From assembly GCF_900199205.1 (NCBI RefSeq), contig NZ_OBMJ01000001.1:4529001-4593000 (forward strand): a DNA stretch of 64,000 bases. The letters run 5' to 3'. Under the pieces are notes generated by a model. That model worked only from the letters and a program-made list of their open reading frames with translations. It was not told the DNA's origin and searched no databases. Source of the stretch: Streptomyces sp. 1331.2 (GTDB taxonomy: Bacteria; Actinomycetota; Actinomycetes; Streptomycetales; Streptomycetaceae). This document shows, piece after piece, positions 18,913 to 27,485 of the stretch. The translations under genes were made by a program, and so were the position numbers. Every line of letters starts with the position of its first letter. The stretch's first letter is position 1.

Positions 18913-20070
18913 ATGGAAAAGCAGATCTCCGTCACCGCTGCGGGCACCGGCCCGCGCATCCCCACCGCCGACCAGATCCGCCGCGCGCCCAAGGTCCTCC
19001 TGCACGACCACCTGGACGGCGGGCTGCGCCCGGAGACCATGGTCGAGCTGGCCGCCGCCGTCGGCTACCAGGGCCTTCCCACCACCGACCCCAAGGAGCT
19101 CGGCGAGTGGTTCCGCGAGGCCGCCGACTCCGGCTCGCTGGTCCGCTACCTGGAGACCTTCGCGCACACCTGCGCCGTGATGCAGACCCGCGAGGCCCTG
19201 ATCAAGGTCGCCGCCGACTGCGCCGAGGACCTGGCCGCCGACGGCGTCGTGTACGCCGAGGTCCGGTACGCCCCCGAGCAGCACCTGGAGGCCGGCCTGA
19301 CCCTGGACGAGGTCGTCGAGGCCGTCCAGGAGGGCTTCCGCCTCGGTGAGGCCAACGCCCGCGCGGCCGGCCACCGGATCCGCATCGGCACCCTGATCAC
19401 CGCGATGCGGCACGCCGCCCGCTCGCAGGAGATCGCGGAGCTGGCCAACCGCCACCGCGACCAGGGCGTCGTCGGCTTCGACATCGCGGGCGCCGAGGCC
19501 GGCTACCCCCCCACCCGCCACCAGGCCGCCTTCGACTACCTCAAGGGCGAGAACAACCACTTCACCATCCACGCCGGCGAGGCCTTCGGCCTGCCGTCGA
19601 TCTGGGAGGCCCTGCAGTGCTGCGGCGCCGACCGGCTCGGCCACGGCGTGCGGATCGTCGACGACATCACGGTGGGCGAGGACGGCGCGGTCGAGCTCGG
19701 CCGGCTGGCCGCGTACGTGCGCGACAAGCGCATCCCGCTGGAGATGTGCCCGACCTCCAACATCCAGACCGGCGCCGCCACTTCGTACGCCGAGCACCCG
19801 ATCGGGCTGCTCAGCCGGCTGAAGTTCCGGGTCACCGTGAACACCGACAACCGGCTGATGAGCGGCACCAGCATGAGCCAGGAGTTCGGGCACGTGGTGG
19901 ACGCCTTCGGCTACACCCTGGGGGACCTGGAGTGGTTCACGGTGAACGCGATGAAGTCCGCGTTCCTGCCCTTCGACGAGCGGCTGGCGATGATCAACGA
20001 CGTGATCAAGCCGGGCTACGCCGAGCTGAAGGCGGAGTGGCTGTTCAGCGCGGGCGTCGGCGGCCACTGA
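18913..20070 (+). CDS. add: Adenosine deaminase
   Basis: A 385-residue zinc adenosine/deoxyadenosine deaminase producing inosine or deoxyinosine. The metal site is HDHLDGGLRPETM near the N-terminus, then HAGEAFG with the catalytic Glu, LGHGVRI, and the C-terminal VNTDNR aspartate. The ATG at 18913 has no Shine-Dalgarno; TATATT lies just upstream, so the mRNA is probably leaderless. The palindromic operator CTACGCGCGTAG lies between the -35 and -10 regions, indicating control with the other nucleoside genes. Confidence 0.95.
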   Translation: MEKQISVTAAGTGPRIPTADQIRRAPKVLLHDHLDGGLRPETMVELAAAVGYQGLPTTDPKELGEWFREAADSGSLVRYLETFAHTCAVMQTREALIKVAADCAEDLAADGVVYAEVRYAPEQHLEAGLTLDEVVEAVQEGFRLGEANARAAGHRIRIGTLITAMRHAARSQEIAELANRHRDQGVVGFDIAGAEAGYPPTRHQAAFDYLKGENNHFTIHAGEAFGLPSIWEALQCCGADRLGHGVRIVDDITVGEDGAVELGRLAAYVRDKRIPLEMCPTSNIQTGAATSYAEHPIGLLSRLKFRVTVNTDNRLMSGTSMSQEFGHVVDAFGYTLGDLEWFTVNAMKSAFLPFDERLAMINDVIKPGYAELKAEWLFSAGVGGH

Positions 20071-20294
20071 GTCGAGGGCTGAGCCCGTCTCCGGCGGTCG
20101 GGTGAACGCCCCGCTTCGGCACGGAAGTTGGCGTTCATCCGACTACTCACTCCTGTGAGTGAACGGCCCTTGGTCCCCACGCGACCGGCTCACTACGGTG
20201 TGCCAGTCATTGCCGACCAGACACGGTGGCGGTCGCCCGTCCGCCCAGCTCGTACGCGAGGCCGGCCACCGATGAGGACCCAAGGGGACGAACC

Positions 20295-20681
20295 ATGAAG
20301 CAGGCTCTCAAGGCCGCCGGCACCGCGGCGATCGGCATCGCCATCGCGGCGGTCGGCGCCGGCACCGCCTCCGCCGCCGCCCCGGCGCCCGGCGGCCTCG
20401 GGCTGCCCACCGGCGCGGTGACGAACCCCGCGGTGACCGGGGCGATCGCCGACACCGCCGCCAAGCTGCCCGGCGGCGACAAGGTCGCCGGCACGCTGGG
20501 CACCCTCGCCCCGACCGCGGGCCAGGCCGCCGAGGCCCCGGCGGCCGAGGCCCCGGCCGCCGCTCCGCTCGCCGGCGTCACCCAGCAGCGCGCCGCCGTC
20601 CCGTCCGTCCCGGGCCTCGACAAGACCCCCATCGGCGGGCTGACCGGCGCCCTCCCGGGTCTGCCGGGCCTGGGCGGCTGA
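20295..20681 (+). CDS. Small secreted Ala/Pro/Gly-rich protein
   Basis: A 128-residue protein with a typical Sec signal peptide (ATG at 20295, hydrophobic GTAAIGIAIAAVGAGTASA, cleavage near ASAAA). The mature chain is Ala/Pro/Gly-rich with repeated LPG and GLP segments and no cysteine. Similar small secreted proteins are common in streptomycetes; no function can be assigned. GGGGACGAACC precedes the start, and a strong terminator follows. Confidence 0.8.
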   Translation: MKQALKAAGTAAIGIAIAAVGAGTASAAAPAPGGLGLPTGAVTNPAVTGAIADTAAKLPGGDKVAGTLGTLAPTAGQAAEAPAAEAPAAAPLAGVTQQRAAVPSVPGLDKTPIGGLTGALPGLPGLGG

Positions 20682-20696
20682 TCCGGACCGCCCGCA

Positions 20697-20747
20697 CGGC
20701 GACGGGCCGCCCACCCCGGTGTTCCCGGGGTGGGCGGCCCGTCGCCG
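20697..20747. terminator. 23-bp perfect hairpin terminator
   Basis: Arms at 20697-20719 and 20725-20747 are fully complementary around the loop TGTTC, followed by TTT. It lies 15 nt after the secreted-protein gene and just before the convergent PspC-domain gene end, so it can serve both. Confidence 0.92.
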
Positions 20748-20762
20748 TTTCGGGTTTCGGCC

Positions 20763-20948
20763 TCACGGCTCCTGCGGGAGGAGCACCCAGAGGGCGAGGT
20801 AGAGCAGGAACTGAGGCCCGGGGAGCAGGCAGGAGAGCAGGAAGATCAGGCGGACGGTCCACGGGGTCAGGCCGAAGCGGTCGGCGATCCCGGCGCAGAC
20901 GCCGGCGATGACGCGGTTGTGACGGGGGCGGGCGAGGCGAGCGCTCAT
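20763..20948 (-). CDS. Small PspC-domain membrane protein
   Basis: A 61-residue PspC-domain protein. The core RPRHNRVIAGVCAGIADRFG followed by a hydrophobic pair of helices (VRLIFLLSCLLPGPQFLLYLALWVLL) is characteristic. ATG at 20948 follows AGGAG; a longer in-frame extension is Arg/Pro-rich and not part of the family. PspC proteins act in envelope-stress responses, but the role of such single-domain forms is unknown. Confidence 0.85.
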   Translation of the reverse strand: MSARLARPRHNRVIAGVCAGIADRFGLTPWTVRLIFLLSCLLPGPQFLLYLALWVLLPQEP

Positions 20949-21191
20949 GGGTTCACTCCTGATCTGCTCCGCACGGTGGCGGTGATCTGCTCCGCACGGT
21001 GGCGGCCCGGTCCGGCCGGTCCGGCGGGGTACTTCCATACTGCTCCGGCGCCGCCCCGCGATCCTCAGCCCGACAGGTGATTCCGGGCCCCGCCGGGTCA
21101 CCGCCAAGGCGGAGCCGGAGGTCGGGGTCCTCCTCAGGGTGACCCTGAGGGCCGCCCCGACCGGCAGGGCGCGCCGGCGGCTCCGAACGGC

Positions 21192-21240
21192 GGAAGGCCC
21201 GCCCGTCCCCGCTCGACGGCGGGTGACGGACGGGCCTTCC
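21192..21240 (-). terminator. Hairpin terminator after the Pro-rich membrane protein gene
   Basis: 16-bp arms (21192-21207 and 21225-21240) with a single mismatch surround a 17-nt GC-rich loop. It lies 27 nt beyond the stop of the minus-strand gene at 21268. Confidence 0.75.
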
Positions 21241-21267
21241 GGGGTGCGTGCGACGGGTGCCGCGCGA

Positions 21268-21765
21268 TCAGCCCGCCTGGTGCGGCGGCTGCGACGGGTT
21301 CGGCTGCGCGTACGGGTTGTCCGCCACCGGCTGCGGCGGGACGGGCGCGGCCGGCTGCGGGGCGTTCGGGTTGAACGGGGCCTGCGGCGCCTGCGGGGCG
21401 TTGGGGTTGTACGGCGCGTTCGGGTTGTACGGCGCCTGCGGCGCGTGGGGGTTGAACGCGGCGGCCTGCGCGGCGGCCTGCTTGGCGTTGCTGCGCTCGG
21501 TGATCGCCTTCACCGAGTACACGATCATCGCGACCGGCAGGATGAACACCTTGAAGAAGATGTAGTACGTGCCGCCCTCGAAGACGAACGCGAGGTAGTA
21601 GGCGTACCCCAGGAAACCGAGGCCGATGACGACGTTGAGAATCCGCAGGCCGACCTTCAGTCCGCCGGCGACGGCCCCGAGGACCACCATGAGGACGCCG
21701 CTGAGCGCCAGCAGGACGACGTACCAGGAGAACAGCGGTTCGGCGCTGAAGTCGAGATTGTTCAA
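21268..21765 (-). CDS. Membrane protein with Asn-Pro-rich C-terminal repeats
   Basis: A 165-residue protein with three to four N-terminal hydrophobic helices (from FSWYVVLLALSGVLMVVLGA to about residue 95) and a cytoplasmic tail of short repeats such as YNPNAP, APQAPFNP and PQPAAP. The TTG at 21765 follows AGGA at usual distance; the upstream frame has no ATG or GTG with a ribosome site. Function unknown. It is divergent from the PhzF-like gene. Confidence 0.75.
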   Translation of the reverse strand: MNNLDFSAEPLFSWYVVLLALSGVLMVVLGAVAGGLKVGLRILNVVIGLGFLGYAYYLAFVFEGGTYYIFFKVFILPVAMIVYSVKAITERSNAKQAAAQAAAFNPHAPQAPYNPNAPYNPNAPQAPQAPFNPNAPQPAAPVPPQPVADNPYAQPNPSQPPHQAG

Positions 21766-21913
21766 GGGGGGTTTCCTGTGGGAGGGAAGAGAGAAAACGG
21801 CGGAACCGTTCGGGGACGAGAGCGCACAGTACTGGAGGCGGCCGACATTCGTCGCCGCCTTTACGTCACGGTGTCGTTGCGCTCTGCCGGACCGGCAATT
21901 GACGAGGTGGGAA

Positions 21914-22585
21914 ATGACTGGGTATGAGGTGCTGCGGGTCTTTTGCGGGCCCGAGGGGGAGCACGGGAACGAGCTCGGGGTGGTGCGCGACGGCGCCGCC
22001 GTGCCGGAGCACGCGGACCGGCAGCGGATCGCACGCGAACTCGGTTTCAGCGAGACGGTCTTCGTCGACGATCCGGAGCGCGGGGCGATCGACATCTACA
22101 CCCCGTCGGTGCGCCTGCCCTTCGCCGGCCACCCGTGCGTGGGCGCCGCCTGGCTGCTCGGGGTGGACCGGCTGGTCACGGCCGCCGGTGCGGTGGGCGT
22201 GCGGCGCGCGGACGGGCTGACCCTGATCGAGGCCCGGCCGGAGTGGGCTCCCGGGCGGACGCTGCGCCAGTACGGTTCGGCTGCCGAGGTGGAGGCACTG
22301 GAGGTGCCGCCGCCGGGGGAGTGGATCTACGCCTGGGCCTGGCAGGACGAGGCGGCCGGCACCGTCCGGGCGCGGGCCTTCCCCGGGCGCGGTGACGGGA
22401 TCGACGAGGACGAGGCGACCGGTGCGGCCGCCCTGCTGCTGACCGCGGAGCTGGGCCGGACGCTGACCGTCACCCAGGGCCGGGGCTCGCAGCTGATGAC
22501 CGGACCGCGCCCGGGCGGGCTGATCGAGGTCGGCGGCCGGGTACTGCCGGCGCCGGCCCGGCCGACGGGCGGCGCCGCGTCCTAA
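21914..22585 (+). CDS. PhzF-family isomerase/epimerase-like protein, short form
   Basis: A 223-residue PhzF-like protein (family usual length about 260-300). Family motifs are present: GNELGVV near the N-terminus, LPFAGHPCVGAAWLL and DEDEATGAAALLLTAELG. PhzF folds comprise two similar halves; several internal segments are shorter here. The substrate is unknown. ATG at 21914 follows GAGGTGGGAA. Its 3' end lies in the first copy of a 57-bp tandem duplication, and both copies carry a stop in the same context (TAA and TGA). Confidence 0.82.
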   Translation: MTGYEVLRVFCGPEGEHGNELGVVRDGAAVPEHADRQRIARELGFSETVFVDDPERGAIDIYTPSVRLPFAGHPCVGAAWLLGVDRLVTAAGAVGVRRADGLTLIEARPEWAPGRTLRQYGSAAEVEALEVPPPGEWIYAWAWQDEAAGTVRARAFPGRGDGIDEDEATGAAALLLTAELGRTLTVTQGRGSQLMTGPRPGGLIEVGGRVLPAPARPTGGAAS

Positions 22586-22674
22586 GGCCTGTCCGGCGAA
22601 CCCTAGGCGCGCGGGCGGCCGACGGGCGGCGCCGCGTCCTGAGGCCTGTCCGGCGAACCCTAGGCGCGCGGGCG
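22561..22674. repeat. 57-bp tandem duplication covering two convergent gene ends
   Basis: 22561-22617 and 22618-22674 are identical except for one base (A22584 versus G22641), which changes the TAA stop of the PhzF-like gene to TGA in the second copy. Each copy also carries the CTA that is the reverse-strand stop of the VanZ-like gene. The duplication therefore looks recent and selectively neutral. Confidence 0.93.
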
Positions 22675-23268
22675 GCCGGCGGGCGCGACGGCCGCCACCG
22701 GGGCCACGGCGGCCACCGACGGGGCGGCCGGCGCGGACAGCCGGGGCGCCCGCGGCCGCCGCTCCCGCAGCAGGTGCCGCAGCCCGGGGGCCAGCGCGAG
22801 GTGGGTGGCGGCCACGCCGATCACGGCGAACAGGATGTGGTCCACGTCGAGGACGTGCCCGGGCGTCCAGGAGGAGAGGAACTCCAGCGCCGTCGCCAGC
22901 AGCGCGGAGGCTCCGGTGGTGCGCAGGAAGGAGGGCAGCCACGGGGCCCGGAGGCGGCCGCCGGCCAGCGGCAGGAGGATGCCGAGCGGGGCCAGCAGCA
23001 GGAGCTCGCCGGCCACCTGCCAGACGCTGGAGGAGCGGAGCGAGGCCAGCGGCGTCAGGTTGGTGTCGTAGACCCAGGCCACCGGCAGCGGTCTCAGCAC
23101 GAGCCAGAGCACCAGCGTCAGGTGGCAGGCCAGGCCTGCCAGTCCGGCCTTCCGGAGGGGACGGTGGACGTCCGCCGCCGGGCTGCTCTCGGTCCCCGCG
23201 CCGGAACGCTCGTCGCGTGTCCTGGTGCCATCTCGCTGCACGGGAGGGAGGACGTGACCCGGTGGCAC
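22660..23268 (-). CDS. VanZ-like membrane protein
   Basis: A 202-residue VanZ-like protein with four to five hydrophobic helices and the acidic segment LEFLSSWTPGHVLDVDHIL, which matches the conserved Glu/Asp cluster of the family. VanZ proteins affect teicoplanin resistance in enterococci, but most actinobacterial members have no known role. GTG at 23268 has GGTGG 7 nt upstream; a GTG at 23241 is an alternative. The Ala/Pro/Val-rich tail ends inside the tandem duplication. Confidence 0.8.
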   Translation of the reverse strand: MPPGHVLPPVQRDGTRTRDERSGAGTESSPAADVHRPLRKAGLAGLACHLTLVLWLVLRPLPVAWVYDTNLTPLASLRSSSVWQVAGELLLLAPLGILLPLAGGRLRAPWLPSFLRTTGASALLATALEFLSSWTPGHVLDVDHILFAVIGVAATHLALAPGLRHLLRERRPRAPRLSAPAAPSVAAVAPVAAVAPAGRPRA

Positions 23269-23347
23269 GGCGGTTCCACCGTGAGCGTGAACATTCCCGA
23301 ACGCGCCCCCGGCGCCCGCCCCGCGCCCGGGACGGCCACCCGCCCGG

Positions 23348-23674
23348 CTACTTGCAGGGCGCAGCCGTCGGCACCGCGCCGAAAACGTTGTCCGGCGGCG
23401 GGCTGCCCGGTGCCACCACGGTGGGCGACGGGCTCGGACTCGGGCTCGCGGACGCCTTGGCCGCGCCGCGGGCCTGGGTCATGGACGGCGCCGGGCCGGG
23501 CGGGGTGGCCAGCGCGGCCGGGACGTGCGGGGTGGTCGGGCAGGCGGTCCGGCTGGCCGGGGCGCCGGCGTCGACCGGTACGGCGGTCGGCCGGATCCCG
23601 CAGCCGGAGGCCAGCGCGAGCAGGAACAGCACGCCGGCGGCGCGGCGCAGGGTGGTGGTGGCGGGGGCGGTCAC
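23348..23674 (-). CDS. AfsQ-associated lipoprotein
   Basis: A 108-residue lipoprotein encoded directly after the AfsQ2 kinase with a 4-nt GTGA overlap, so it is translationally coupled to it. The signal peptide is LRRAAGVLFLLALASGC with the cysteine as lipid anchor. The mature part is a Pro/Ser/Ala-rich chain with three more cysteines. A small lipoprotein gene also follows afsQ1-afsQ2 in Streptomyces coelicolor. It may modulate signal sensing by the kinase, which is an inference from position. Confidence 0.82.
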   Translation of the reverse strand: MTAPATTTLRRAAGVLFLLALASGCGIRPTAVPVDAGAPASRTACPTTPHVPAALATPPGPAPSMTQARGAAKASASPSPSPSPTVVAPGSPPPDNVFGAVPTAAPCK

Positions 23675-25215
23675 GTGGCGTCCTTGTCCTCGGCGGCGTC
23701 GCGCGCGGGGCCGTCCTCGGCCCCGCCCGCGGACGGCGGAGGCGGCGGGGTCAGCGGCAGCGTCAGGGTGAACACCGCGCCGACCTCCCCGTTCGCCGCC
23801 GTGATCGTCCCCCCGTGTATCTGGGCGTTGGCCATCGCGATCGACAGGCCCAGACCGCTGCCCTCCGAGCGGGCCCGCCCGCGGTCCGCCTTGTAGAAGC
23901 GGTCGAAGACGTGCGGCAGCACGTCCTCCGGGATGCCCGGGCCGCTGTCGGAGACCTCGACCACGACCGAGTCCTCGGCCTGCCGGACCCGCACCCGCAC
24001 CGGCGAGCCGCCGTGCTTGAGCGCGTTGCCGATCAGGTTGGCGAAGACCACGTCGAGCCGGCGCGGGTCGACCACGGCCAGGATGCCGCGCGGGGCGTCC
24101 AGTTCGACCGCGTCGTACCAGGCCCGCCCGTCGATGCAGGACATGATCAGGTCGGCGATGTCCACCTCGTCGGCGACCAGCTTGGCGGTGCCGGCGTCGA
24201 AGCGGGTCACCTCCATCAGGTTCTCCACCAGGTCGGACAGCCGCCGGGTCTCGCTGACCACCAGCCGTACGGCCGGTTCGATCATCGGGTCCAGCGACTC
24301 GGCCTCGTCCTCCAGGATGTCGGTGACGGCGGTCATCGCGGTCAGCGGGGTGCGCAGCTCGTGCGACATGTCGGCGACGAACCGGCGGCTCTGCGCCTCG
24401 CGCGCGCTCAGCTCCTCGACCTGCTCGTGCAGCTGCTCCGCGGTCCGGTTGAACGTCCTCGCCAGGTCGGCGAGTTCGTCCGAGCCGTCGACCTCCAGCC
24501 GGGTGTCCAGGTGCCCTTCGCCGAGCCGCCGGGCGGCGTCGCCGAGCCGCCTGACCGGCCGCAGCACGGTGGCCGAGGCGGCCTGGGCGAGCAGGGCCGA
24601 GCCGATCAGCGCGAACAGCGTGGCGGTGGCCAGCGACCAGCCCAGCGTGTTGAGGTCGGCCCGCTCGTTCTCCAGCGACTTGAACATGTACGCCGTCGGG
24701 CCGTTCGGCACCACCTTGGTGCCGCCGATCAGGAACGGCCGGCCCTCCAGGTTCTGCCGCTGCCAGTACAGGTGGTACGGGTACGGGTTGCTCTCGCTGA
24801 CCTCGCGCGGCTTGGCGACGGTGGTCTGCAGCGCGGTCGGTACGTCGGCCAGCGTGAAGTGCGCGGGGTCGGAGGAGGGCGCGCACTCCGGGTGCGCCGG
24901 ATCGACCACCACCACGTCGTAACTCAGGCCGGAGCTGGCCACGCTGGAGGCCAGCGCGGCGAGCTCCGGGCAGCTCGCGTTCAGCGGCAGCTCGGAGACG
25001 TTGCGGCTGAGCGAGACCCGGAAGTCGTTCAGCGCGGTGTTCTGGGCGCGCTTGAGCACCGCGTCGCGGTTCAGCCAGTACGCGATGCCGGAGGCCGAGA
25101 CCGCGGCGAGCAGCGCCACCGCCGCGAACACCGCGATCAGCCGCACCCGCAGGGAGCGCAGCCGTCGCCACCAGCCCGCCGGGAAGCGCCGGGCAGTCGT
25201 CTGATGGTCAGTCAC
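23671..25215 (-). CDS. afsQ2: Sensor histidine kinase AfsQ2
   Basis: A 514-residue membrane kinase: helix near residues 25-47, an extracellular sensor domain of about 150 residues, a second helix near LATATLFALIGSALLAQAA, HAMP, then DHp with the phospho-acceptor His in FVADMSHELRTPLTAM, and a catalytic domain with N (NLIGNALKHGG), G1 (DSGPGIPE), F (FDRFYKAD) and G2 (GSGLGLS) boxes. It phosphorylates AfsQ1. In S. coelicolor this pair responds to glutamate-type nitrogen excess and controls antibiotics and nitrogen genes. The GTG at 25215 lies 105 nt after the afsQ1 stop. Confidence 0.93.
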   Translation of the reverse strand: MTDHQTTARRFPAGWWRRLRSLRVRLIAVFAAVALLAAVSASGIAYWLNRDAVLKRAQNTALNDFRVSLSRNVSELPLNASCPELAALASSVASSGLSYDVVVVDPAHPECAPSSDPAHFTLADVPTALQTTVAKPREVSESNPYPYHLYWQRQNLEGRPFLIGGTKVVPNGPTAYMFKSLENERADLNTLGWSLATATLFALIGSALLAQAASATVLRPVRRLGDAARRLGEGHLDTRLEVDGSDELADLARTFNRTAEQLHEQVEELSAREAQSRRFVADMSHELRTPLTAMTAVTDILEDEAESLDPMIEPAVRLVVSETRRLSDLVENLMEVTRFDAGTAKLVADEVDIADLIMSCIDGRAWYDAVELDAPRGILAVVDPRRLDVVFANLIGNALKHGGSPVRVRVRQAEDSVVVEVSDSGPGIPEDVLPHVFDRFYKADRGRARSEGSGLGLSIAMANAQIHGGTITAANGEVGAVFTLTLPLTPPPPPSAGGAEDGPARDAAEDKDAT

Positions 25216-25320
25216 AGGAGCCTGTCGTGGTACGGGAGTTCGCGGGCCGGGGGGCGGGGTTCGGAGGTCTGGGGCCGGAGGCCTGAGGACGAGAAGGGCG
25301 GTCGGGCGGCCCGGGAGGCC

Positions 25321-25998
25321 TCAGGCCGGCGGGTCCAGCCGGTAGCCCACCCCGCGGACGGTGCGGATCAGCGTCGGCGCGGACGGCACGTCCTCGACCT
25401 TGGCGCGCAGCCGCTGCACGCAGGCGTCCACCAGCCGGGAGTCGCCGAGGTAGTCGTGTTCCCAGACCAGCCGCAGCAGCTGCTGGCGGGAGAGTGCCTG
25501 GCCGGGGCGGCGGCTGAGTTCCAGCAGCAGCCGCAGCTCGGTCGGGGTGAGCTGGAGGTCCTGCCCGTCCTTGGTGACGGTCATCGCCGCCCGGTCGATC
25601 ACCACGGTGCCGTACGCCGAGGAGTCCGAGCTCTCCCGCTCGCCGCGCCGCAGCACCGCCCGGATCCGGGCGTCCAGCACGCGCGGCTGCACGGGTTTGA
25701 CGACGTAGTCGTCCGCGCCGGACTCCAGGCCCACCACCACGTCGATGTCGTCGGAACGCGCGGTCAGCAGGATGATCGGCAGCTGGTCGGTGCGGCGGAT
25801 CCGACGGCACACTTCGAAGCCGTCGATCCCGGGCAGCATGACGTCCAGCACGATCAGGTCGGGCCGCTGCTCCTTGAAGAGCCTCAGGCCGTCCTCGCCG
25901 GAGGCGGCGGTGGCCACGCGGTGGCCCTGGCGGGTGAGGGCGAGTTCGAGGCCGGTCCGGATGGCGTCGTCGTCCTCGATCAGTAGGAGGAAAGGCAC
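25321..25998 (-). CDS. afsQ1: Response regulator AfsQ1
   Basis: A 225-residue OmpR-type regulator, the length of S. coelicolor AfsQ1. The receiver has the acidic pair EDD, phospho-acceptor Asp in LIVLDVMLPG and Lys in YVVKPV. The C-terminal winged helix includes LTPTELRLLLELSRRPGQ and ends RTVRGVGYRL. GTG at 25998 gives the conserved start (VPFLLLIEDDD); no ribosome site precedes it and a CAAAAT hexamer lies just upstream, so the message may be leaderless. It is divergent from sigQ, with an AfsQ1 box between them. Confidence 0.94.
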   Translation of the reverse strand: MPFLLLIEDDDAIRTGLELALTRQGHRVATAASGEDGLRLFKEQRPDLIVLDVMLPGIDGFEVCRRIRRTDQLPIILLTARSDDIDVVVGLESGADDYVVKPVQPRVLDARIRAVLRRGERESSDSSAYGTVVIDRAAMTVTKDGQDLQLTPTELRLLLELSRRPGQALSRQQLLRLVWEHDYLGDSRLVDACVQRLRAKVEDVPSAPTLIRTVRGVGYRLDPPA

Positions 25999-26127
25999 GG
26001 CCCCATTTTGGCCCACCGGAAGCGTCGAATCACCCCCGGGACCGTTCACCGACCGTCCGGGAACCGGAAGGACCGCCACCGGCGTCCGGTACGGAGGGAG
26101 GCGGACCGGGACGAAAGGCCCACGCCT

Positions 26128-26143
26128 GTGACACCCCTGTGAC
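26128..26143 (+). promoter_or_regulatory. AfsQ1 binding box upstream of sigQ
   Basis: GTGACACCCCTGTGAC fits the described AfsQ1 consensus GTnAC-n6-GTnAC exactly, as a direct repeat with 6-bp spacing. It lies in the divergent afsQ1-sigQ region, 124 bp before the sigQ start. Confidence 0.85.
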
Positions 26144-26267
26144 AGTCGGCGGACAGCGCCATCACAACCGGCGGGCAGGATTTTCCATGTCGCCGCAGGA
26201 CAGCGGGCCGCAAGGCCGGCTGGAGGGCGGCTACCGGAACCGCTCGTACCGACCCAGGGGGCGCACG

Positions 26268-27251
26268 ATGAACGCCATGCTTCAGACCCGGACCAACCCG
26301 GCTGTCCGCACCGCGCGTTCGTCAGCCACCGCCCACCGCACCCGGTACGAGATCAGGACCGACGAGAACTCCGGTGCCGTGACCGTACGGGGGTGCGCGC
26401 ACAGCACCGGTGGAAACCCTGTCGCCCGTCGGGTGAGCGGCGGCGGCAGGACGGGGGAGCTGTACGGAGTCGGCCGGCTGGGGAGTTCGGTCGACTCCGC
26501 CAACACCCTCACGCTGCGGGGGATCCTCCCCGTCCGCGTCGAGGGCACGGACACCCCGGGGGGGAACCGGGGTACCGGGGGGAACGGTCTGCGGACGGTC
26601 GGTTCGGGGGAACCGGCCGGTCGTGAGGCCGCCGGTGCGACGCTGCTGCGGCTGAACCCCGCCGCGGCCCGCACCACCGAGGCGGGACAGGGAGGCGCGC
26701 AGGGGGAGCACTCGGCCGCCGCGGAGGACCACATCACGGAGTTCACCGCGTACGTGCGCGAGCGCCGCGCCTCCCTGTACGCCACGGCGTACCACCTCAC
26801 CGGTGACCGCTACGAGGCCGAGGACCTGCTGCAGAGCGCGCTCTTCAGCACCTACCGGGCCTGGGGCCGGATCACCGACAAGGCCGCGGTCGGCGGCTAC
26901 CTCCGCCGCACCATGACCAACCTGCACATCTCCGCCTGGCGGCGCCGCAAGGTCAACGAGTACCCGACCGAGGAGCTGCCGGAGACGGCCGGCGACACCG
27001 ACGCGATGGGCGGCACCGAGCTGCGCACCGTGCTCTGGCAGGCGCTGGCGAAGCTGCCGGAGAACCAGCGGACCATGCTGGTGCTGCGGTACTACGAGGG
27101 CAAGACCGACCCGGAGATCGCCGACGTGCTGGGGATCAGCGTCGGCACGGTCAAGAGCAGCATCTGGCGCGCCCTGCGCCGGCTGCGCGACGACGAGCAC
27201 CTGAACAAGTCGGGCGACACCGTCCGGGCGTTCGGCGAACTGGTCGCGTAA
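26268..27251 (+). CDS. sigQ: ECF-type sigma factor SigQ
   Basis: A 327-residue sigma-70 family ECF factor. Region 2 is visible around YVRERRASLYATAYHLTGDR and the following AEDLLQSALFSTYRAW, and region 4 as LPENQRTMLVLRYYEG then DVLGISVGTVKSSIWRALRRLRDDE. Ahead of it is a low-complexity N-terminal segment of nearly 160 residues, rich in Gly/Thr/Arg, longer than a plain ECF factor needs. ATG at 26268 follows AGGGGG. In S. coelicolor SigQ opposes AfsQ1-dependent antibiotic activation; the AfsQ1 box upstream agrees with that circuit. Confidence 0.9.
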   Translation: MNAMLQTRTNPAVRTARSSATAHRTRYEIRTDENSGAVTVRGCAHSTGGNPVARRVSGGGRTGELYGVGRLGSSVDSANTLTLRGILPVRVEGTDTPGGNRGTGGNGLRTVGSGEPAGREAAGATLLRLNPAAARTTEAGQGGAQGEHSAAAEDHITEFTAYVRERRASLYATAYHLTGDRYEAEDLLQSALFSTYRAWGRITDKAAVGGYLRRTMTNLHISAWRRRKVNEYPTEELPETAGDTDAMGGTELRTVLWQALAKLPENQRTMLVLRYYEGKTDPEIADVLGISVGTVKSSIWRALRRLRDDEHLNKSGDTVRAFGELVA

Positions 27252-27410
27252 CAGGGTCGTTCGACCAGGTCGGCCGGCGAGGTCAGCCGACGAGGTCGTA
27301 GGACGCAACAGAGGACTCCCGTCGGGGGACGGGAAGCGGACGGTCACGGTCCGGGGGCAGCGGCTCGGGGGAGCATGCCCGTGGGGGAGCCGAGGATCGT
27401 TCGGGACGGC

Positions 27411-27447
27411 GACGGGCCCGGTGCGGGGGAGACGCACCGGGCCCGTC
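27411..27447. terminator. Bidirectional hairpin between sigQ and uridine kinase gene
   Basis: GACGGGCCCGGTGC (27411-27424) pairs perfectly with 27434-27447 around a 9-nt loop. It is placed between two convergent genes. Confidence 0.85.
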
Positions 27448-27485
27448 GTTCTGCTGCCTTGTCCTGCTTCCAGGGGCGGACGGCC

